From assembly GCA_910588335.1 (NCBI GenBank), contig CAJUQV010000001.1, positions 124,001-188,000 on the forward strand: a stretch of 64,000 bases of DNA, in the 5' to 3' direction. The notes beneath the pieces were generated by a model. The model searched no databases and was not told the DNA's origin. It saw only the letters and a program-made list of their open reading frames with translations. A program made the position numbers and the translations under genes. This DNA comes from an uncultured Ruminiclostridium sp. (GTDB lineage: Bacteria; Bacillota; Clostridia; Oscillospirales; Ruminococcaceae). Positions 60,891 through 64,000 of the stretch are shown piece by piece (position 1 is the first letter of the stretch; every line of letters starts with the position of its first letter).

Positions 60891-63341
60891 ATGGGAGAGG
60901 ATTTTTTAAAGGAAGAATATCTGAAAAACGGTCTTTCCGACAATCAGATAAACCTTCGTATAAAGGAAGGCTGTGTTAACGGCGAACAGGAAAGCAATAC
61001 CAAAAGCATCAAGCACATAGTTACCGAAAATATTTTTACTTTTTTCAACCTGCTTAATATAGGCTTGGGATTTTTGATATTTCTTACCGGATCTTATAAA
61101 AACTGCCTTTTTTTGGGAGTTATCTTTTTTAACATAGTAATAGGTATAGTCCAGGAAATAAGAGCAAAAAAAATTGTTGACAAACTCAGCCTTGTTTCTG
61201 CGCCTAGAGCGGTTGTTTTAAGAAACGGAGAGAAAAAGGAAATAAGCACGGCCGAAATAGTCAAAGACGATCTTATGATTTTAAGCTCAGGCCGTCAGAT
61301 CTGTTCCGACTGTATTCTTGTAGAGGGTGAATGCGAGGTAAACGAAAGTCTTATTACCGGTGAAAGCGACCCGGTTCTGAAAAAAATCGGCGATGAAATG
61401 ATGTCGGGAAGCTTTGTGATTTCCGGAAAGGTAAAGGCGAGAGTTCACAGAGTGGGAAAGGAAAACTTTGCTTCGAAAATAACCGCCGGAGCCAAATATC
61501 TTAAGAAAAACAACAGCGTTATGCTTAAAGCTCTGGACACAATAATAAAAGTGCTGGCGGTGTGTATCGTTCCCGTGGCCATAGGGCTGTTTGTGAATTC
61601 CATCATTATTTCGGAACAGCCTACTAATCGCGCAATAGTAAGTACTGCGGCGGCGCTTATCGGTATGATACCTGAAGGACTGTATCTTCTCACAAGCGTG
61701 GTTATGGCGGTAAGCACAATCAGACTGGCGGCGCACAAGACTTTGGCTCAGGATATGTACTGCACGGAAACATTAGCCAGAGTGGATACCCTTTGCCTTG
61801 ACAAAACGGGTACCATTACCGAAGGCAAGATGAGGGTTGAAGGGGTCGAACTGCTTGAAAAGAATTTTCCTGTTGACAAGGCTTTAGCAAGCTTTACAGA
61901 GGTTATGGGAGACGATAATCCCACCTTTAACGCGGTAAAAGAAAGGTGGGGAGCAAATAAGGACAGTGCTTCCGATAAAAAAGAGAAAACAGACGTTGTA
62001 TCAAAACTTATAAGAACCGTTTCTTTTTCCTCGGCAAGAAAATGGAGTGCGGCGGAGTTTAAAGAAGGAAGTCTTGTATTCGGGGCTCCGGAATTTGTTC
62101 TTAAAGAAGAATACGTAAAGGTTAAGGAAAAATGCGAAAAAGCCCAGAATGAGGGACTAAGAGTACTGACATTAGCCTTTTCAAAGGAAGGCTTAAATGA
62201 GGGAAGGCTTCCTGATCGGCTTAAGGCCGCGGCGCTTTTATTTATAGGCGATATTATAAGAAAGGAAGCGCCGGATACTCTTAAATATTTTGAAAAGCAG
62301 GGAGTGGAGATAAAGATTATTTCCGGCGACAATCCCGTAACGGTTTCGAGAATAGCGAATAAGGCAGGCGTTAAAAACGCTTCGCGTACGGTGGATATGT
62401 CAATAGTGCCCGACGAAAAAATACCGGAAGAGGCGGAAAAGTATACCGTATTCGGGCGGGTTTCTCCAGATCAGAAGCTTTTATTGGTAAAAGCGCTCAA
62501 GGCCGCTGGTCGTACCGTGGGAATGACGGGAGACGGAGTAAACGACGTGCTGGCGCTTAAAGAAGCGGATTGTTCGATTGCCATGCAGTCCGGCAGCGAC
62601 GCGGCGAGAAGCGTATCCAATTTAGTGCTTTTAGACAGTAATTTTGCGTCGATGCCATTGGTGGTTGCCGAAGGCAGACGGTCTGTAAACAATCTTCAGA
62701 GAAGCGGCACTCTGTTCTTGACAAAAACAATTTATTCCTCTATTTTAGCATTTATCTTTATTTTTATGCCTATTCCTTATCCGTTTCAACCTATTCAGCT
62801 TACTCTTATAAGCACCCTGTCCATAGGTACTCCGAGCTTTTTGTTGGCGCTTCAGTCAAATACGGATATTATCAAGGGCGGGTTTATAAGAAACATTATG
62901 CGCACTTCTTTGCCGCAAGGCATTGCGACGGCGCTTTGCGTTATAATTTCCGCCGTTGTATGTGAATGTCTTAATTTTTCTACGGAGGCTATGTCTACGG
63001 TTACCACTTACGCGGTTACGGCGGTAAGCTTTTTTACGGTATCGAGAGTAATCAAACCCGTTAAACCGTGGAAAATAGGAATGATGGCAGTGCTAATGGG
63101 CGCGTTTGTTGGGGCGGCGATTATTTTGCCTAAAATCTTCGGTTTGTATCCCCTTGGCCTGATGGGATACGGGGTGATCGTACTTACGTCTGCGGTGGGA
63201 ATAGAAACGAGTCTTCTTGTAAGCAAAATTTCCGACAGGCTCCTGGATATAATGATAAGGGTATTTATACAGGTTAGAAAGCCGTTCAGGGCGGTTAAAA
63301 GAAAAATTATGCGATTATTTAACGAAAAAGGAAAGAATTGA
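60891..63341 (+). CDS. P-type cation-transporting ATPase (CtpE/PMR-like)
   Basis: About 816 residues from ATG at 60891, preceded by AAAAGGAGAG; the open frame back to 60657 runs through repeat C4 and is not used. Motifs are LITGESDP (actuator), GMIPEGL in membrane helix 4, phosphorylation site LCLDKTGTITEG, and MTGDGVNDVLALKEADCSIAM. Ten membrane helices and no heavy-metal domain point to a calcium/magnesium/manganese-type pump, nearest in character to CtpE-like HAD-IC ATPases. The ion is not certain. rnhA begins two bases after its stop. Confidence 0.9.
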   Translation: MGEDFLKEEYLKNGLSDNQINLRIKEGCVNGEQESNTKSIKHIVTENIFTFFNLLNIGLGFLIFLTGSYKNCLFLGVIFFNIVIGIVQEIRAKKIVDKLSLVSAPRAVVLRNGEKKEISTAEIVKDDLMILSSGRQICSDCILVEGECEVNESLITGESDPVLKKIGDEMMSGSFVISGKVKARVHRVGKENFASKITAGAKYLKKNNSVMLKALDTIIKVLAVCIVPVAIGLFVNSIIISEQPTNRAIVSTAAALIGMIPEGLYLLTSVVMAVSTIRLAAHKTLAQDMYCTETLARVDTLCLDKTGTITEGKMRVEGVELLEKNFPVDKALASFTEVMGDDNPTFNAVKERWGANKDSASDKKEKTDVVSKLIRTVSFSSARKWSAAEFKEGSLVFGAPEFVLKEEYVKVKEKCEKAQNEGLRVLTLAFSKEGLNEGRLPDRLKAAALLFIGDIIRKEAPDTLKYFEKQGVEIKIISGDNPVTVSRIANKAGVKNASRTVDMSIVPDEKIPEEAEKYTVFGRVSPDQKLLLVKALKAAGRTVGMTGDGVNDVLALKEADCSIAMQSGSDAARSVSNLVLLDSNFASMPLVVAEGRRSVNNLQRSGTLFLTKTIYSSILAFIFIFMPIPYPFQPIQLTLISTLSIGTPSFLLALQSNTDIIKGGFIRNIMRTSLPQGIATALCVIISAVVCECLNFSTEAMSTVTTYAVTAVSFFTVSRVIKPVKPWKIGMMAVLMGAFVGAAIILPKIFGLYPLGLMGYGVIVLTSAVGIETSLLVSKISDRLLDIMIRVFIQVRKPFRAVKRKIMRLFNEKGKN

Positions 63342-63342
63342 T

Positions 63343-63789
63343 ATGGAAAGAAAAACCGTTTATATTTTTTCGGATGGGGCTTGTTCGGGAAATCCCGGCC
63401 CCGGAGGGTACGGAGTGATATTAAGGTGTGACGGTAAAGAAAAGGAAATATCGGGCGGGGAAGCGCACACTACCAACAACCGAATGGAACTTACGGGGGT
63501 TATAAAAGGGTTGGAGGCTCTTAAGTTTCCCTGTGACGTTATATTGCAGACGGACTCAAAATATGTGGTTGACGGGATAGAAAAGGGTTGGGCCGTAAGC
63601 TGGAGGAAAAAAGGGTGGATAAAAAGCGATAAAAAGCCCGCCCTGAACAGCGATTTGTGGGGCAGGCTTCTGGATCTTATTGAAATTCATAATGTAAAAT
63701 TTACCTGGATAAAGGGACACGCGGGGCATGAGGAAAATGAGAGATGCGACAGGTTAGCGGTGATGGAAAGGGATAAGTTTTTAAAATAG
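63343..63789 (+). CDS. rnhA: Ribonuclease HI
   Basis: 148 residues. Catalytic acids are visible in IFSDGACSGNPGPGGYG (first Asp), NNRMELTGVI (Glu), LQTDSKYVVDGI (Asp) and near the end in NERCDRLAV. It cleaves RNA in RNA-DNA hybrids. It is translationally adjacent to the P-type ATPase. Confidence 0.96.
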   Translation: MERKTVYIFSDGACSGNPGPGGYGVILRCDGKEKEISGGEAHTTNNRMELTGVIKGLEALKFPCDVILQTDSKYVVDGIEKGWAVSWRKKGWIKSDKKPALNSDLWGRLLDLIEIHNVKFTWIKGHAGHEENERCDRLAVMERDKFLK

Positions 63790-63820
63790 GAAAACGGAAG
63801 ATTTATTTTCGTTCATAATA

Positions 63821-64000
63821 TTATTTCATAAGAACAACGTCGCATCTGAACATATCTCCCTCCTGTACAAAACAGGCGCTTCCGCCGTATTTTTCAGCAA
63901 CGCTTCTTATACTTTTTACTCCGAAGCCGTGAAGCTCTTTTTGTTCTTTTGTGGTATCTAAAGCAGAATTTTCTTCAAAAATATTTCCGGAAACCGAATT
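63821..64000 (-). CDS. C-terminal end of a GHKL-type sensor histidine kinase (partial)
   Basis: The last 59 residues are visible and the gene continues past the window edge. LHGFGVKSIRSVAEKYGGSACFVQEGDMFRCDVVLM is the closing part of the GHKL ATPase domain found in AgrC/LytS-like kinases, including the G-x-G-x-K-S-I segment of the ATP lid. The kinase probably works with a LytTR-type response regulator outside the window. Confidence 0.75.
   Translation of the reverse strand, partial: NSVSGNIFEENSALDTTKEQKELHGFGVKSIRSVAEKYGGSACFVQEGDMFRCDVVLMK

Noticed and set aside
1..64000. tRNA or rRNA genes
   Set aside because: No cloverleaf with a GGTTCGAATCC-type T arm or conserved rRNA segment was found on either strand by eye; a covariance scan would be decisive.

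Overview
The window reads as chromosomal DNA from a spore-forming, polysaccharide-degrading member of the Clostridia, most like the Ruminococcus/Oscillospiraceae group (inference). The support is a gerA-gerB-gerC germination operon, GatCAB amidotransferase, a RemB/TIGR04086/YtrABC/FeoAB gene complement, several glycoside hydrolases (GH5 twice, GH16, GH36), Thr/Pro-rich surface proteins, and AT-rich intergenic DNA with AGGAG-type ribosome binding sites. No rRNA, tRNA, CRISPR array, prophage or intact insertion sequence was found.

Layout. 1-8.9 kb: the end of an HD-type signalling gene, then a minus-strand block read as gatC-gatA-gatB-esterase-aspS-AI-2E-type permease. 9-12.7 kb: the germination operon. 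13-16.1 kb: small secreted proteins and a GH16 lipoprotein. 16.4-24 kb: a carbohydrate locus with a cohesin-like surface protein, a cytoplasmic GH5, an AraC regulator, and an operon of secreted GH5, solute-binding lipoprotein and small anchored protein. 24-31.2 kb: YetF-like/DUF4363 pair, recJ-relA-MBL operon, a zinc-ribbon protein and a Thr-rich surface protein. 31.5-34.7 kb: GntR-ABC operon (YtrABC-like). 34.7-38.7 kb: feoA-feoB plus a 58-aa Cys-rich FeoB partner, then a lone BlaI-type repressor. 39.3-43.4 kb: an RnfD-E-A-like membrane module followed by an anchored TIM-barrel-like protein. 43.8-51.2 kb: MecA-like adaptor, rpe, yajC, GH36, a papain-like protein, an HTH-glyoxalase-zinc-ribbon fusion and a methyltransferase. 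51.5-55.1 kb: ABC pair, small membrane protein, lipoprotein. 55.3-60.3 kb: the replication-origin cluster remB-recF-S4-dnaN-dnaA on the minus strand. 60.9-64 kb: P-type ATPase, rnhA, and the end of a GHKL histidine kinase.

Two things stand out. First, the Rnf-like module has only subunits D, E and A. By alignment recalled from E. coli RsxA/D/E, it has lost three of the four cysteines that hold the RnfA/RnfE iron-sulfur cluster and the RnfD flavinylation threonine, so it is probably not a conventional electron-transfer complex. Second, almost every intergenic gap holds members of about five families of self-complementary repeats. These keep constant end and linker motifs but swap the paired stem sequence between copies while preserving pairing. 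Some copies are nested, and many lie directly on stop codons of neighbouring genes.

Three secreted proteins share an N-x-x-T-G/hydrophobic/KKR C-terminus that looks like a non-canonical sortase signal. The solute-binding protein sits between an endoglucanase and one of these anchored proteins with no permease genes nearby. All family assignments come from reading motifs by eye; no database search was run.
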